Part shown: positions 32,663 to 41,768 of the stretch, in pieces | Position numbering within the stretch: the stretch's first letter is position 1 | How the letters are laid out: each line of letters opens with the position of its first letter | Assembly: GCA_964562015.1 (NCBI GenBank) | Contig: CAZLRH010000002.1 | Location: 1-64,000 of the forward strand | Reading direction: 5' to 3' | Source: CAZLRH01 sp964562015 | GTDB taxonomy: Bacteria > Verrucomicrobiota > Verrucomicrobiia > Opitutales > JABDGR01 | Length of the DNA stretch: 64,000 bases | Notes under the pieces: generated by a model | The model's database searches: none | Seen by the model: only the letters and a program-made list of their open reading frames with translations | What the model was told of the DNA's origin: nothing | Translations under genes and position numbers: made by a program

Positions 32663-33675
32663 TCATCGACCTCCAGCGTTTTTTGCAAACCGAGCGGCCC
32701 TACTGGACGGAGCTGGAAAGCTTCCTCAACCAGTTGGAGGCCGAACCTAACCTCGTGCTTTCGCTCGAGCGTTTGCGGCACTTTCACCATCTCTACGAGC
32801 GGACCGCCGCCGACCTGGCGAAAATCACGACCTTTTCCTCCGAGCCGGAAACCCGCCGGTATTTGGAGAACCTGGTGGCGCGCGCGTATGGCGAAATCCA
32901 TGAAACCCGCGTGAAAGCTCGGCGGTTTTCGCCGCTGCAATGGTTTCTCAAGGATTTGCCGCGCACGTTCCGGCGGCACCTGGGCGCGTTTGGGTTGTCC
33001 CTCGGCATCACGCTGGCCGGTTGTGCGTTCGGCACCCTGGCGCTCGCGCTCGATCCGGCGTCGAAGCAGGTGCTCATGCCGTTTGCGGGCTTGCAGGGCG
33101 ACCCGACCAAGCGCGTGGCCGAAGAGGAGAAAATGAAACAGGACCGCCTGGAAGGCCACCGGCCGGATTTTTCCGCCGGCCTCATGACGCATAACACGCG
33201 GGTCTCCATTTTCACGATGGCGCTGGGCATGACGTGGGGCGTGGGCACGATTTTCATGCTCTTCTACAATGGCGTTCTGCTCGGCGCGGTCGCCTTCGAC
33301 TACATCCGGGCCGGACAGACGACGTTCCTGCTCGGCTGGCTGCTGCCGCACGGGGTCGTGGAGATTCCTTCCATCCTGATTGCGGGGCAGGCGGGTTTGG
33401 TGCTGGCGCGCGCGCTCATCGGCTGGGGCCGGCAAATACCGCTCACCGCGCGGCTGCGGGAAATCTCGCATGATTTGGTGACGCTGATTTTCGGCGTCGC
33501 GGTCCTCCTGGTCTGGGCAGGTTTTGTGGAATCATTTCTGTCCCAATACCACGAGCCGGTGGTCCCGTACTCCGCGAAAATCGCCTTCGGGTTGGTCGAG
33601 TTGTCGTTGCTGACCCTGTTCCTCGCCAAGTCCGGCACCAAAGCCACGCCGGCCACGGACGGACCGCCCGCATGA
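32659..33675 (+). CDS. SpoIIM-like (DUF95) membrane protein
   Basis: The 338 aa protein starts with GTG overlapping the previous stop. An N-terminal soluble helical part (LQRFLQTERPYWTELESFL) precedes at least five membrane helices, with the conserved NTRVSIFTMALGMTWGVGTIF and GWLLPHGVVEIPSILIAGQAGL. These match the stage II sporulation M/DUF95 family of membrane channel-like proteins. The organism is not a sporulator by any sign here, and the family is common with RDD and MoxR genes. The inferred role is a membrane subunit of the operon's complex. Confidence 0.88.
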   Translation: MIIDLQRFLQTERPYWTELESFLNQLEAEPNLVLSLERLRHFHHLYERTAADLAKITTFSSEPETRRYLENLVARAYGEIHETRVKARRFSPLQWFLKDLPRTFRRHLGAFGLSLGITLAGCAFGTLALALDPASKQVLMPFAGLQGDPTKRVAEEEKMKQDRLEGHRPDFSAGLMTHNTRVSIFTMALGMTWGVGTIFMLFYNGVLLGAVAFDYIRAGQTTFLLGWLLPHGVVEIPSILIAGQAGLVLARALIGWGRQIPLTARLREISHDLVTLIFGVAVLLVWAGFVESFLSQYHEPVVPYSAKIAFGLVELSLLTLFLAKSGTKATPATDGPPA

Positions 33676-34451
33676 AAACCAGCGCGCTACTTATCCGCAC
33701 GCCCGAAGGCATTGTGTTCGCGCAAGAGCTGGCCGGGCCCATTGCGCGTTTTCTGGCATGGCTGGTGGACCAGGCGTGCATTATCGCCTCAACTCAAGTG
33801 CTGGGCGTGGCCTTGCGCGCCGTCGGCCTGCTCAGTCCGTCGCTGGCGCAGACCTTTTTTATTCTCACTTATTTTATCCTCAGCCTCGGCTACGGAATGG
33901 CGTGCGAATGGTGGTGGCGCGGGCAGACGCTCGGCAAGCGGGTGCTGCGCCTGCGGGTGATGGACGCCGAGGGCCTGCGGCTGCATTTCCCCCAAATTGT
34001 CATCCGCAATCTGCTGCGGGCGGTGGATGTGCTGCCCGTCGCCTATTTTCTCGGCGGCGTGGTGTGCTGGTGCAGCGCCAAGGGCCAGCGCCTGGGCGAC
34101 ATCGCCGCGAACACCATCGTCGTGCGCCATCCGAAAATCATCGAACCGGACCTCGGCCAATTGCTGGCGGGCAAATACAATTCCCTGCGCCTGCACCCGC
34201 ACCTGGCGGCGCGCCTGCGCCAGCGCGTTTCGCCGGGCGAGGCCTCCGTGGCGCTGCAGGCGATTTTTCGGCGCGACGAATTTGAGCCGCTGGCGCGCGT
34301 GGAACTTTTTGCCGAGCTGGCGCAACATTTCCGCGCCAAAGTCGATTTTCCCGCGGAAGTCTGCGCAGGCATCACGGACGAGCAGTACATGCGCAACGTG
34401 GTCGACGTGGTGTACCGGCAGCAGGCCCAACCGCCGATCATGCGCCATTGA
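33672..34451 (+). CDS. RDD-family membrane protein
   Basis: The 259 aa protein has the RDD core (ARFLAWLVDQACIIASTQVLG; GQTLGKRVLRLRVMDAEGL; RLGDIAANTIVV) with three to four membrane helices. A soluble C-terminal tail of about 100 aa includes RLRQRVSPGEASVALQAIF. It overlaps the previous gene by four bases and ends the ten-gene operon. Its stop codon abuts the stop of the convergent gene (TGATCA), and no terminator hairpin lies between them. Confidence 0.88.
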   Translation: MKTSALLIRTPEGIVFAQELAGPIARFLAWLVDQACIIASTQVLGVALRAVGLLSPSLAQTFFILTYFILSLGYGMACEWWWRGQTLGKRVLRLRVMDAEGLRLHFPQIVIRNLLRAVDVLPVAYFLGGVVCWCSAKGQRLGDIAANTIVVRHPKIIEPDLGQLLAGKYNSLRLHPHLAARLRQRVSPGEASVALQAIFRRDEFEPLARVELFAELAQHFRAKVDFPAEVCAGITDEQYMRNVVDVVYRQQAQPPIMRH

Positions 34452-36437
34452 TCATTTGACCTCGGCCGGCTGCTCCTCCGCCTCCGCGGCGGCCTCCGCG
34501 AGGCCGGCGAGTTTGAAATGCTGGGCGGTGAAATCGGCGGCCTGCACCACGGCGCGAAACACGCCTTTCAAAATTTCCTGGTCGATTTTGCTCAACTCCT
34601 CGGGGCGGATGAATTGGCCGTTGTCGCCGTGACGGAAGCCCGCGAGCGCCTGATGGTAAAGCGTGGCGCGCGCGGCCTCCGCGGCGTCCTCGAGTGCGGC
34701 GCGCCCGGCGGGCAGGCGTTGCGCGGCCTGCAAAAAGCGCGCGCTCGTGCTGAGCGGGTCCGGGCCGCCTGCCTCGAGGGCGAACACGCGCGCCATGTCG
34801 GCCAGCGGTTGGAGGGCGTGCTGCCGGGTGTCGATGCAGGTCCAGAGCAGGCCCTCCTTGTCCACGACGGCGTTGCGGAAAATGGTCAGCGGCGGCAAAT
34901 TGGCGAGGGAGTCGTTGGCCGCGAGCAAAATAAACTGGGCCTGCTCTGCGATGCGCGCGCGAACGTGCCCGCGCAATTGTTCGGCGAGTTCACCCGCACC
35001 GGCCACTGCGCGCAGGTCAAAAAACGGCAAACGGGAAAGGATGTTCTCCTCGACGGGGCTTTCGATCCAGGTTTGAAAAACCCCGCGCCAACTGGAGAGC
35101 GACCGGCAGCAACCCGGTTGCGCGGCGACCATGCCCTCCGGCGAAGGACGAAAACCCACCGCCGCCAGGCCCGCCGTCACCTGCTCGGCCAGCCGCAAAA
35201 ACCACGCCTGCACCGCGGCTTCCCGTCCGGGCGGCGGGTCGGCAAAGACGAGCGCGGTTTCCTGGTGCGAGCGCAACAAGCGCTCGCGGCGGCCCTCGGC
35301 GCCCACGGCCAGCCAGCAAAAATTCACGCCCGGCGCGGGCTCGCCGGAGGCGGCCATTTCCGCCGCGGCCAAATCCAGCAGGCGGGCGGTGATCTGGTCG
35401 TCCACCTCGCTGATAAAATCTCCCGCCCAGCTCAAGGGCGCGCGTTCCTGCAGGGCGAACTTGAGCAAATCCTCCGCGCGTTCGCGGAAGGCGCGCAAAG
35501 CGGCGGCATCCGGGGCCGTGCGGATTTCCATGCCCAGGGCAATCGGCAAACGCCCGTACAACACCTGCGTGTCGCGCTCGCTGATCAAGCCCGCCACGGA
35601 GGTTGCCGTCGTGCCATCGACCGTGACCACCAGATGGCGGACCTTGTGCCGCAGCATTTCCAACACAATCTCGCCGGCGGTCAGGCCCGGCCGGACCGTC
35701 CACACCGGCCGGCTCATGATGGCTTCGACGGGCGCCAGCAACGGCACTTCGCCGGTGGCCACGCGATGCACCAAATCCGTTTCCGTGATGACGCCGAGCG
35801 GGCGGCCGCCCGTGTCCACCACCACCAGGGCGTCGCCGCGCGTGCGCAGGCGCTGGGCGGCGTCGCGCACGCTCATGGTCGGCAGGCCCGTGAGGAGGCG
35901 CCAGCGAGCGCGCTCCGCCAGCGGCGCGGTGGCGGAGAGCCAGGTGTCCGCGGCCTCGGTGGTCGAGCCCGCGCGCGAGGGGGCCGTGCCGGCCTGCGGG
36001 TCGGGCAATTGAAAATCGGGCCGGAGGGAAAAATAGGCGGCAAGATAGCGCGATACTTTCGGATATTTGCGGGCCAGCGGCGCAAAATCATCCCACGGCA
36101 GCGCGTACAGCAGGGTGTCCGTCTCGGTGCGAGCGCTTTGCACGAAGGTCTTCTCGCTGAGGAACCAGGAGATGCCGAGCAGGTCGCCCACGCCGCGCAT
36201 GTCCACGAGTTCCTCGCCGCGCGGGGTGTTTTGCACGACGCGCACGGTGCCTTGCTGGATGACGTAGAGCCACGGGCCCCGCGGCTCACCCTGGCGGAAA
36301 ATATATTCTCCCTCCTCGTGGAATTTCACCCGGCCCAGCGAGGCCAGCCGCTGGACGTCGGCCGGTTCCATGTACTCAAACGGCGGGTGCTCCTTGAGAA
36401 AGTCGGCGACCCGCAGGGCGATGCTCGAAGTCTTCAT
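34452..36437 (-). CDS. cNMP-binding, CBS and DUF294 nucleotidyltransferase-like protein
   Basis: The 661 aa protein has an N-terminal cyclic-nucleotide-binding domain (about 15-130; EGEYIFRQGEPRGPWLYVI), two CBS domains (about 195-300; TMSVRDAAQRLRTRGDALVVV), a DUF294 nucleotidyltransferase-like domain and a substrate-binding-like C-terminal domain. The usual catalytic motif of the third domain, DQD in a SDQDNAL context, reads HQE (His391), and the G-S before it is G-A. Metal-dependent transfer is therefore doubtful, and the protein may be a ligand-controlled regulator. Start at the ATG 36437, since the extension upstream is uncharacteristic. Confidence 0.85.
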   Translation of the reverse strand: MKTSSIALRVADFLKEHPPFEYMEPADVQRLASLGRVKFHEEGEYIFRQGEPRGPWLYVIQQGTVRVVQNTPRGEELVDMRGVGDLLGISWFLSEKTFVQSARTETDTLLYALPWDDFAPLARKYPKVSRYLAAYFSLRPDFQLPDPQAGTAPSRAGSTTEAADTWLSATAPLAERARWRLLTGLPTMSVRDAAQRLRTRGDALVVVDTGGRPLGVITETDLVHRVATGEVPLLAPVEAIMSRPVWTVRPGLTAGEIVLEMLRHKVRHLVVTVDGTTATSVAGLISERDTQVLYGRLPIALGMEIRTAPDAAALRAFRERAEDLLKFALQERAPLSWAGDFISEVDDQITARLLDLAAAEMAASGEPAPGVNFCWLAVGAEGRRERLLRSHQETALVFADPPPGREAAVQAWFLRLAEQVTAGLAAVGFRPSPEGMVAAQPGCCRSLSSWRGVFQTWIESPVEENILSRLPFFDLRAVAGAGELAEQLRGHVRARIAEQAQFILLAANDSLANLPPLTIFRNAVVDKEGLLWTCIDTRQHALQPLADMARVFALEAGGPDPLSTSARFLQAAQRLPAGRAALEDAAEAARATLYHQALAGFRHGDNGQFIRPEELSKIDQEILKGVFRAVVQAADFTAQHFKLAGLAEAAAEAEEQPAEVK

Positions 36438-36564
36438 ACCGTGCGCGGTGGGGAAGGGGCCGCGGATTGTTTCGTCAGCCTGCGAATCCCCTAGGTTACA
36501 CCGGCGCGCGTCCTGCGCCAAGCAAATCCCGAAGCAAAATGGAACCCTTTGCCCCCGCCGAAAA

Positions 36565-37491
36565 TCAGCGCGGGTCCGCCACCGCCATGGCCGAGCCCAT
36601 CTGTGCGTACAACTCGCGGCCCTGGCGTGTGTTTTCGACCAAATCCTCCGCGAGCCGCACGCGCCCGGGCTCGAACAGCGTCACGGTGGCCGAACCGCCA
36701 AAGGCGAAATACCCCTTTTCGTCGCCCCGCGCCACACGGCGGCCAACGGCATAGGTCTGGTGAATGCTGCCGACATTCGTGGCGCCTACTTCGAGCAATA
36801 GAACGCGGCCCGCGCGCGGAGATTCAAACTCGGTGATGCGCCGCCGGTTTTCCCACAGGTAGGCCAGCCGCCGCCGCAGAGCGATCGGGTTGACGCTCCA
36901 CAACGTCCCGCGCACCAAGCGAGCCGGGCCGGGCGTGCCGTCCGTCGGAAAATGAAACCGGTGATAATCCACCGGACACAGGCGCGACAAAATGAGCGTG
37001 CCCTGCGCATACCGCCGCGCCAGTTCGGCATCCCCGAGCAGCGCGCGGAGATTCCAGCGCTGGCCCTTGATGAAGACTCCGTCCACCTTGGAGACATCCG
37101 GGAACCCAAGGTGCCGCCCGTCCGCGCCGAAGACCATCGTCTCCGGTCCGCCGGCCAACGGGCGCACTCCCGCCTTCAGGCGCCGCACGAAGAAATCGTT
37201 AAAGCTGCGAAAATTCTCCACCGGCTCGGCAAATTCGGATTCGTCCAGCGCATAGTGCTGGAGAAAGGGACGGATGCGCAGGCGGCTGACGCTCCGGCGC
37301 ATGCGCCAGCCGTACCAGTGCGCAAACCAGCCGCGCCGTGCCACCGCCCAGGCCGTCAGGCGACCCTGGCCCGATTCATAGGCCCACCGCAGAAAACTCT
37401 CGCCGTAAACCTGCTCCACCTCGACCCGGCCGGTGTGCCGGTTGAAGTACTCAACCGGCTGGCCGCGCGCGGCTTTGACGCTGTCAAACAT
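36565..37491 (-). CDS. psd: Phosphatidylserine decarboxylase (Psd)
   Basis: The 308 aa protein has the family's YFNRHTG start, FNDFFVRRLK, the catalytic VDYHRFHFP, IHQTYAVG and the self-cleavage region FAFGGSATVTLFEPG. Cleavage before the Ser of the GGS motif creates the pyruvoyl group that decarboxylates phosphatidylserine to phosphatidylethanolamine at the inner membrane. The motif is GGSA rather than the usual LGST or GGST, so the residue after the Ser differs. The ATG at 37491 is preceded by GGGG at a fair distance. Confidence 0.9.
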   Translation of the reverse strand: MFDSVKAARGQPVEYFNRHTGRVEVEQVYGESFLRWAYESGQGRLTAWAVARRGWFAHWYGWRMRRSVSRLRIRPFLQHYALDESEFAEPVENFRSFNDFFVRRLKAGVRPLAGGPETMVFGADGRHLGFPDVSKVDGVFIKGQRWNLRALLGDAELARRYAQGTLILSRLCPVDYHRFHFPTDGTPGPARLVRGTLWSVNPIALRRRLAYLWENRRRITEFESPRAGRVLLLEVGATNVGSIHQTYAVGRRVARGDEKGYFAFGGSATVTLFEPGRVRLAEDLVENTRQGRELYAQMGSAMAVADPR

Positions 37492-37700
37492 ACGCCCCAC
37501 ACAACCGGATGCCCCCGCGCTCCTCAAGCGCGAACCGCGATGTGCTTAGACACCTGCGGACGCCCGCATCGCCTCGATGAATTGGAATTCAGTGATTCTT
37601 CCTTGGCAAAATAAAGGCAAAGCCTCATTTCCAAATCAGGCGAGACTATCTATGCTGTTGGTTAGCTTTTGCAGGACTGTCATTTTGCTTTCAGAATTTT

Positions 37701-37729
37701 GCATTCTACATTCTCGATTCTACCTTCTC
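37701..37729 (+). repeat. Pyrimidine-rich leader touching the DJ-1/PfpI start codon
   Basis: Repeats of TTCTACATTCTCGATTC type run directly into the ATG at 37730. The tract holds no Shine-Dalgarno sequence. Nearly the same words precede mutL. Confidence 0.55.
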
Positions 37730-38341
37730 ATGTTGTGGCAAATTCTCCTTTTCGACGGTTTTGACGAACTCGACGCGGTCGCGCCGTTCGAGGTGCTGCA
37801 GATGGCGGCTGCGCGCGTGCCGGAGTGGCGGGTGGAACTCGTGGCCGTGGAGGGCCCGCGTGAAATCACCGCCAACCACGGGCTGCGCTTGCACGCCACC
37901 GGCAAGCTGGGGCCGACGAGCGGACTGGGCCGCCCGGATGTCATCATCGTGCCAGGCGGCGGATGGGTGGACCGCAAGGCCCACGGCGCACGCGCCGAAG
38001 TCACGCGCGGATTAATTCCCAAAGCCCTAGGTGAGTTGAGCCGCTCGGGTACCCTCGTCTGCTCCGTCTGCACGGGGGCGATGCTCGTGGCCGCGGCGGG
38101 ATTGCTGCGCAATCGGCCGGCGACGACCCATCACGCCGCGCTCGAGGATTTGCGCGCGGCCGGGGCGAAAATTATTTCGGCGCGCGTGGTGGACGCCGGC
38201 GACCTGGTGACCGCGGGCGGCGTCACCTCCGGCCTCGACCTGGCCCTGCATCTGGTGGGTCGCTTCAGTTCCCCCGCCCTCGCCCGCCAGCTCGAAGGCA
38301 CGCTCGAATACGAGCAGCGCGAGGAAGCGTGGAAGGGCTAG
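37730..38341 (+). CDS. DJ-1/PfpI-family protein
   Basis: The 203 aa protein has the glutamine-amidotransferase-like fold of the DJ-1/PfpI superfamily: LLFDGFDELDAVAPFEVLQ at the start, DVIIVPGGGW, and the nucleophile elbow VCSVCTGAMLVAAAGLL with its reactive Cys, then the THHAALEDL segment. Members are chaperones, glyoxalases, isonitrile hydratases or AraC-type sensor domains. The elbow and the TAGGVTSGLDLALHLV segment are closest to the isonitrile hydratase/ThiJ-like branch. The ATG follows a pyrimidine repeat immediately. The stop shares the bases CTAG with the stop of the convergent lipoprotein gene. Confidence 0.88.
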   Translation: MLWQILLFDGFDELDAVAPFEVLQMAAARVPEWRVELVAVEGPREITANHGLRLHATGKLGPTSGLGRPDVIIVPGGGWVDRKAHGARAEVTRGLIPKALGELSRSGTLVCSVCTGAMLVAAAGLLRNRPATTHHAALEDLRAAGAKIISARVVDAGDLVTAGGVTSGLDLALHLVGRFSSPALARQLEGTLEYEQREEAWKG

Positions 38342-38811
38342 CCTTTGGGATGATTCGTCGCAACGATCCCCGCGCCCGCGATGCCATCCTCGGAGACCAG
38401 GCCCACTTTCGGCTCCGTTGAGTTTTCTCGGGCCTGTTTCGCGGCTTTCCGTTTGGCCGTCAAGGCCGCGGCATATGCGTCAGCTTCCTGCTCGGTAATG
38501 ACGCCGTCCTTATCCGCGTCGGCCTGCGCCAGGGCGGCATTGACGAGGATAGTAGAGGAATCTCGATCCCGCTCATAATAACTGACCGGCAAAGGCACAA
38601 AGAGGGTGAGGCTGTGCTTATATCCGTCGGCGGGAAATTTCTCCGCCAGCAACGCCTCGTAAAACGTCTGGGACGCTTTCTCCGAGGCAAAAGTTGTGCC
38701 GGCACGCGGGGCGTCATGGTAAGTGTACTTTTGCACGGACACGCAGCCGTAGAGGAGAAGCGCGGACAACGCCGCGGGAAGGAGACCAGGGAGGCGGAAG
38801 TTAAGGGTCAT
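38338..38811 (-). CDS. EF-hand-like lipoprotein
   Basis: The 157 aa protein has a lipoprotein signal peptide (LLPAALSALLLYGC), so it should be lipid-anchored. The middle carries one EF-hand-like calcium loop, ADADKDGVITEQEADAY, a 12-residue D-x-D-x-D-G pattern with a Glu at the end. No other domain is recognised. It diverges from nothing close; its ATG at 38811 is chosen so that the signal peptide begins properly. Confidence 0.7.
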   Translation of the reverse strand: MTLNFRLPGLLPAALSALLLYGCVSVQKYTYHDAPRAGTTFASEKASQTFYEALLAEKFPADGYKHSLTLFVPLPVSYYERDRDSSTILVNAALAQADADKDGVITEQEADAYAAALTAKRKAAKQARENSTEPKVGLVSEDGIAGAGIVATNHPKG

Positions 38812-38910
38812 GCAGGCCGTAATACCTCTAACTAATAGGTATGTCAACCATTAAACTATGAGGTATTGCAGCCCCAGCGAGATCCGGCTGCGTGAAATCA
38901 AAAAAGAGAA

Positions 38911-41547
38911 CTATTTCTTCTCGGGTTTACCGGCCGCTTTTTCGCCCGCCACCACAGTCATCACCAGTTCGCCTTTTTTCTCGTCGGCGGTGAATTTCGC
39001 GGTCTGGCCCTCGCGGATTTCTCCGGCAATAAGCGCGCGGGCGAGGCGGGTTTCGACTTGTTTCTGGAGGAACCGGCGCAGGGGACGCGCGCCGAACACC
39101 GGGTCGTAGCCGCGCTCGGCGGCCCACGATTTCGCAGCGTTATCAAACTCGACGCGCACGCGGCGGTCCGCCAGACGCTTGTTCACATCGGCCAGCAGCA
39201 AGTCCACGATGTGGGTGATTTCCTCGAGCGTGAGCGGCTTGAAGAGAATGACATCGTCGATGCGGTTTAAAAATTCCGGGCGGAAGGCGCCGCGCAATTC
39301 CGTCATCACGCTTTCGCGCACGCTCTCGGGAATTTCGTCGCCGCGCACGCCTTCGAGCAGGAAGCGCGAGCCGATGTTCGAAGTCATGATGATGACGGTG
39401 TTTTTGAAATCGACCACGCGGCCCTGGCTGTCCGTCAGGCGGCCGTCGTCAAGAATTTGCAGGAGCGTGTTGAACACGTCGGGGTGGGCTTTTTCCACTT
39501 CGTCGAACAGCACGACGCAATACGGTTTGCGGCGCACGGCCTCGGTGAGCTGGCCGCCCTCGTCGTAGCCGACGTACCCAGGTGGCGCGCCGATGAGCCG
39601 CGCGACCGAGTGTTTTTCCATGTATTCGCTCATGTCGAGCCGCACGATATTGTCCTCGCTGTCGAACAGCGCGGCGGCGAGCGTCTTTGCCAGCTCGGTT
39701 TTGCCGACGCCGGTGGGCCCCAAAAACAGGAACGAGCCGATGGGCCGGCGCGGGTCCTTGATGCCGGCGCGCGCGCGCAAAATCGCCTCGGTGACGAGCG
39801 TGACCGCCTCGTGCTGGCCGATGACGCGCTCGTGCAAGACCTCCTCGAGGCGTAAAAGTTTTTCCTTCTCCCCCTCGAGCAGGCGGGTGACCGGCACGCC
39901 CGTCCAGCGGGCGACAATTTCCGCGATTTCCTCGCCCGTGACCTCCTCCTTGAAGAGCGTGTTCTTGTCCTCGGATTTTTCGAGCTTCGCCAATTCGGCC
40001 TCGAGCTTTGGAATGGTGCCGTGGCGCAGCTCGGCCATTTTTTGCAAATCGTAGGTGCGCTCGGCGGTTTCCATGGCCTGGCGCGCGGCTTCCAGTTCCT
40101 CGCGGACTTTTTGCACGCGGCCCTGCGCGGCTTTTTCCGACTCCCAGCGGGCCCGCAAAGCCCCGGCCTCGGCGCGGATACCGGTCAGCTCCTTGCGCAG
40201 GGTGTCGAGCCGTCGCTTGGAGGCCTCGTCCTTTTCATTTTTTAGCGCGGCCTCCTCAATTTCCAATTGCAGAACGCGGCGCGACAACCCGTCGAGTTCT
40301 TGCGGCATGGAATCGCGGTCGGTGCGAATCATCGCACAGGCTTCGTCCATGAGGTCGATCGCCTTGTCCGGGAGGAAGCGGTCGGCAATGTAGCGGTGGG
40401 AAAGAACGGCGGCCTCGACGAGCGCGTTGTCGGTGATGCGCACGCCGTGGTGCAATTCGAAGCGTTCCTTGAGCCCGCGCAAAATCGAAATGGTGTCCTC
40501 GACATTCGGCTGGTCCACCATCACGGGCTGGAAGCGCCGTTCGAGCGCGGCGTCTTTCTCGATGTGCTTGCGGTATTCGTCGAGCGTGGTCGCACCAATG
40601 CAATGCAACTCGCCGCGCGCGAGCATGGGCTTGAGGAGATTGCCGGCATCCATGGCTCCCTCAGCCTTGCCCGCGCCGACGATGGTGTGCAATTCGTCGA
40701 TGAATAGCACGACGCGCCCGGCGGAGTTTTTGATTTCCGCGAGGACGGCTTTGAGGCGTTCTTCGAATTCGCCGCGGTATTTCGCGCCGGCCAGGAGCGC
40801 GCCCATGTCGAGGGAGAAGATGGTCTTGTCCTTCAGCCCCTCCGGCACATCACCGCGCACAATGCGGTGCGCCAGACCCTCGACGATGGCGGTCTTGCCG
40901 ACGCCTGGCTCGCCGATGAGCACGGGGTTGTTCTTGGTCTTGCGCGACAAAATGCGGATGACGCGGCGGATTTCCTCATCGCGCCCGATGACCGGATCCA
41001 GCTTTCCCTTCTTGGCCTGCTCGACCAGATCGATGCCATATTTGCCCAGTGCGTCGTAAGTCGCCTCAGGATTCTCCGAAGTCACACGCTGGTTGCCGCG
41101 CACGGCCTTCAGGCTTTCAAGAATTTTTGCCGGCGTGATGCCGAAGCCCTGGAGAAATTTGCCGAACTCCGGCGCGCCGGGCGCTTCGACCAAGCCCAGC
41201 AGCAAGTGCTCGACCGAAACGTAATCGTCCTTCAAGCGCTTGGCCGCGGCCTCGGCCTTGGTGACGGCGTCTTGAAACGCCTGCGTGATGTAAATTTGCG
41301 AGGCGCTGGCGGGGCCGGTCACGCTCGGCAGGCGGTCCAATTCCTTGGCCAAACCCGTCTGGACCGCCGCGGGTGAAATCTCCAATTTTTGCAATAGGGC
41401 CGGCGCGAGGCCGCCCTCCTGCCCCAACAACGCCGCCAGCAAATGCCAGTTGTCGACCTGCTGGTGGTGCCGGCGCCGGGCCTCGGCCTGGGCCTCCATG
41501 ATGGCCGCGCGCGCCTTTTCGGTAAATTTATTGAGGTCGAGATTCAT
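38911..41547 (-). CDS. clpB: ClpB disaggregase (Hsp100)
   Basis: The 878 aa protein has the full ClpB layout: N domain (MNLDLNKFTEKARAAIMEAQ opens it), first AAA+ module with Walker A GEPGVGKTAI, a coiled-coil M domain of about 120 residues, and the second AAA+ module with Walker A GPTGVGKTEL and the FDEVEKAHPDV segment. It solubilises protein aggregates together with DnaK. AAAGGA lies six bases before the ATG at 41547. Length and motifs are normal. Confidence 0.96.
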   Translation of the reverse strand: MNLDLNKFTEKARAAIMEAQAEARRRHHQQVDNWHLLAALLGQEGGLAPALLQKLEISPAAVQTGLAKELDRLPSVTGPASASQIYITQAFQDAVTKAEAAAKRLKDDYVSVEHLLLGLVEAPGAPEFGKFLQGFGITPAKILESLKAVRGNQRVTSENPEATYDALGKYGIDLVEQAKKGKLDPVIGRDEEIRRVIRILSRKTKNNPVLIGEPGVGKTAIVEGLAHRIVRGDVPEGLKDKTIFSLDMGALLAGAKYRGEFEERLKAVLAEIKNSAGRVVLFIDELHTIVGAGKAEGAMDAGNLLKPMLARGELHCIGATTLDEYRKHIEKDAALERRFQPVMVDQPNVEDTISILRGLKERFELHHGVRITDNALVEAAVLSHRYIADRFLPDKAIDLMDEACAMIRTDRDSMPQELDGLSRRVLQLEIEEAALKNEKDEASKRRLDTLRKELTGIRAEAGALRARWESEKAAQGRVQKVREELEAARQAMETAERTYDLQKMAELRHGTIPKLEAELAKLEKSEDKNTLFKEEVTGEEIAEIVARWTGVPVTRLLEGEKEKLLRLEEVLHERVIGQHEAVTLVTEAILRARAGIKDPRRPIGSFLFLGPTGVGKTELAKTLAAALFDSEDNIVRLDMSEYMEKHSVARLIGAPPGYVGYDEGGQLTEAVRRKPYCVVLFDEVEKAHPDVFNTLLQILDDGRLTDSQGRVVDFKNTVIIMTSNIGSRFLLEGVRGDEIPESVRESVMTELRGAFRPEFLNRIDDVILFKPLTLEEITHIVDLLLADVNKRLADRRVRVEFDNAAKSWAAERGYDPVFGARPLRRFLQKQVETRLARALIAGEIREGQTAKFTADEKKGELVMTVVAGEKAAGKPEKK

Positions 41548-41564
41548 TCCGGTTCCTTTACCAC

Positions 41565-41592
41565 AAAGTATTCCATGCGCGCCGTGGGTCAA
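41565..41592 (-). promoter_or_regulatory. Possible promoter of clpB
   Basis: On the minus strand TTGACC (41592-41587) is followed after 16 bases by TACTTT (41570-41565). The start codon is 17 bases further on. It looks more like a sigma-70 than a heat-shock sigma promoter, and no CIRCE element is present. Confidence 0.35.
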
Positions 41593-41631
41593 CCTCCCGA
41601 CAGTGATTTAATCGAATCTTTTGGCCGGTAA

Positions 41632-41645
41632 TAGTTTGCAAACTA
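41632..41645. promoter_or_regulatory. Perfect 14-base palindrome upstream of clpB
   Basis: TAGTTTGCAAACTA is a perfect inverted repeat with no spacer, 40 bases upstream of the putative clpB -35 box. It has the form of an operator for a dimeric regulator. The 221-base gap between the clpB start and the glycosyltransferase stop contains no other gene. Confidence 0.35.
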
Positions 41646-41768
41646 CCATGGTCAAACACGTAACTCCATGGGTTTCGCATCTAGCCACGTCAATTTGTCC
41701 GTTGGGGACGCCCAGACTGCGCCAACTTGGCCTGCCTTCAGAGATTAAAATTCCCCCATTTCGCGGCT

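Noticed and set aside
34518..36494. Open frame of 658 codons on the plus strand
   Set aside because: It is antisense to the cNMP/CBS/DUF294 gene and shows no domain, only Arg, Gly and His-rich sequence.
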